Shown here: positions 33,238-34,341 of the stretch, in pieces
How positions within the stretch are numbered: the first letter of the stretch is position 1
Layout of the letters: the number at the start of each line of letters is the position of its first letter
From: Acidobacteriota bacterium
GTDB taxonomy: Bacteria; Acidobacteriota; Vicinamibacteria; Vicinamibacterales; CAVVIG01
Direction of reading: 5' to 3'
Assembly: GCA_025358945.1 (NCBI GenBank)
Contig: JANYHS010000099.1
Span: 1-34,341, forward strand
DNA length: 34,341 nucleotides
Notes under the pieces: model-generated
The model's input: the letters and a program-made list of their open reading frames with translations, nothing else
Database searches by the model: none
Told to the model about the DNA's origin: nothing
Program-made: the position numbers and the translations under genes

Positions 33238-34012
33238 CGAGGGTGATGGATTGGGCCGTCCGCGGCACCTGCACGCGGAAGACCTCGGCGTCGAGCGCAA
33301 TGTTGGTCTCGACCTGTGTGAGCGCAAGCGTCAGATCGAACGACGCGCTGCCGTCGCGCGGCACACTCGTGATCCGCAGCGTCCGCGGCAGCCCGTTCAG
33401 TTGATCGCGATAGTCCACGCGCCACGCGCGGTGGACGATGGCCGCCAGCTGCCACGCGGCGGCGTCTCGCCGCAGGTAGATCGCGTCGCCGTCCGCGTCT
33501 GTGATCGTCCGCCAGTCAGCGCCGAGCGCGCGCCCCTCCGGCTGGGACACGGCCGGCGTACAGCCGGTGAGCACCGCATGGAGATCGCTCGCGCTCAACG
33601 GCACGCCGGCCACCGCGTCGAGTACGTCAGCGGGACGGCCGTGCTCGAGGACGCGCTCGTCTCGCGGCAGGAACAGCGTGGCATCGTCGTTAGTGGCCAC
33701 AAAGATGAAAAAGGGCGCGCCGAACGGTGCGACCGCCTCGAGCCGAGCCGACGCCGGAGCTTCGACGCCCGCGGACAGACGCACGCGAAAACGCTGCCCC
33801 CCGACGTTGCCGCTGGCCGCAACCTCCGCCGTCAGCGTGCGAATGCCGCGGCAGACGCTCGTCGCCTGCGCAAACGCGTCCGCGGCATCTGTGGCTGGCG
33901 CGCCGGGGCCGGCCGGCAACTTCATCAGCGGGGCGCCGCAGGACGTGACCGCCAATGCGAGTAAGACCTCGCCACCACAGAGGGCACGGAGGACACAGGG
34001 GAAGAATCCCAT
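33197..34012 (-). CDS. Putative outer-membrane lipoprotein (LolB/DUF4292-like)
   Basis: MGFFPCVLRALCGGEVLLALAVTSCGAP (lipobox LAVTSC); SARLEAVAPFGAPFFIFVATNDDATLFLPRDERVLEHG; located next to ispE-prs; start trimmed from 34162. Confidence 0.75.
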   Translation of the reverse strand: MGFFPCVLRALCGGEVLLALAVTSCGAPLMKLPAGPGAPATDAADAFAQATSVCRGIRTLTAEVAASGNVGGQRFRVRLSAGVEAPASARLEAVAPFGAPFFIFVATNDDATLFLPRDERVLEHGRPADVLDAVAGVPLSASDLHAVLTGCTPAVSQPEGRALGADWRTITDADGDAIYLRRDAAAWQLAAIVHRAWRVDYRDQLNGLPRTLRITSVPRDGSASFDLTLALTQVETNIALDAEVFRVQVPRTAQSITLDELRHARPGVRKN

Positions 34013-34060
34013 ACCAAAAGGATTTGATCTCCGCGTCCTCGCTGTCTCCCGTGGTGGAGA
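33972..34060. repeat. Iterated-word inverted repeat (CACCACAGAGGGCACGGAGGACACAGG...) at the TPR/lipoprotein junction
   Basis: CACCACAGAGGGCACGGAGGACACAGGGGAAGAATCC ... GGATTTGATCTCCGCGTCCTCGCTGTCTCCCGTGGTGGAG. Confidence 0.85.
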
Positions 34061-34062
34061 AC

Positions 34063-34341
34063 TCACTTCTTCGTATTGAGCTTTTGCTTCGCGGCCTTGA
34101 TCTTCTTGTCGACGTCCGCCCTGTCGATCGAATCGCCGTCGCCGGCCAGCGCGCGCGTCCACGCCGTAATCGCTTCGTCCAAGCGCCCGAGCTTGAACAG
34201 CACCTGGCCGTAGTGCTCCTGAATCACCGAGTTCGTCTTCAGCTGATCGGCGGCGCTCCGCAGATTGGCCTCCGCGAGATCGAGCTTGTCTGCCTTGAAG
34301 TACGCCCAGCCGAGGCTGTCGAGGAACGACGCGTTTTCCGG
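34063..34341 (-). CDS. TPR-repeat protein (partial, N-terminus off the window)
   Basis: Minus-frame ENASFLDSLGWAYFKADKLDLAEANLRSAADQLKTNSVIQEHYGQVLFKLGRLDEAITAWTRALAG...KKIKAAKQKLNTKK*. Confidence 0.88.
   Translation of the reverse strand, partial: PENASFLDSLGWAYFKADKLDLAEANLRSAADQLKTNSVIQEHYGQVLFKLGRLDEAITAWTRALAGDGDSIDRADVDKKIKAAKQKLNTKK

Overview
A 34.3 kb, GC-rich bacterial chromosome segment. It is housekeeping DNA read almost entirely from the minus strand, and the style suggests Acidobacteriota/Vicinamibacteria-like (inference only). In window coordinates the genes are: rpoC (partial)-rpoB-rplL-rplJ-rplA-rplK-nusG-secE-tRNA-Trp-rpmG-tuf-tRNA-Thr/Gly/Tyr/Thr; rlmB-gltX-ispDF; plsC; an alkylsulfatase-like MBL protein; a two-gene DUF5674-like module; an ECF-sigma operon; a PIN/TRAM protein; radA; alr; a dienelactone hydrolase on the plus strand; a DUF5615/DUF433 toxin-antitoxin pair; dnaB-rplI-rpsR-rpsF-pth-rplY-prs-tRNA-Gln-ispE-LolB-like-TPR (partial). 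The most interesting signal is not a gene. It is a series of short iterated-word and palindromic elements, about 10 different 'vocabularies'. They fill the spacers between essential genes, and in several places they are spliced in frame into proteins: four sites in ispDF, one in alr, one in an anti-sigma-like protein, and one in the signal peptide of a LolB-like lipoprotein. Two essential proteins also look unusual: RpoB carries a double Cys4 zinc-ribbon insertion, and EF-Tu has a non-canonical switch I. All family calls come from reading the sequence; no searches were run.
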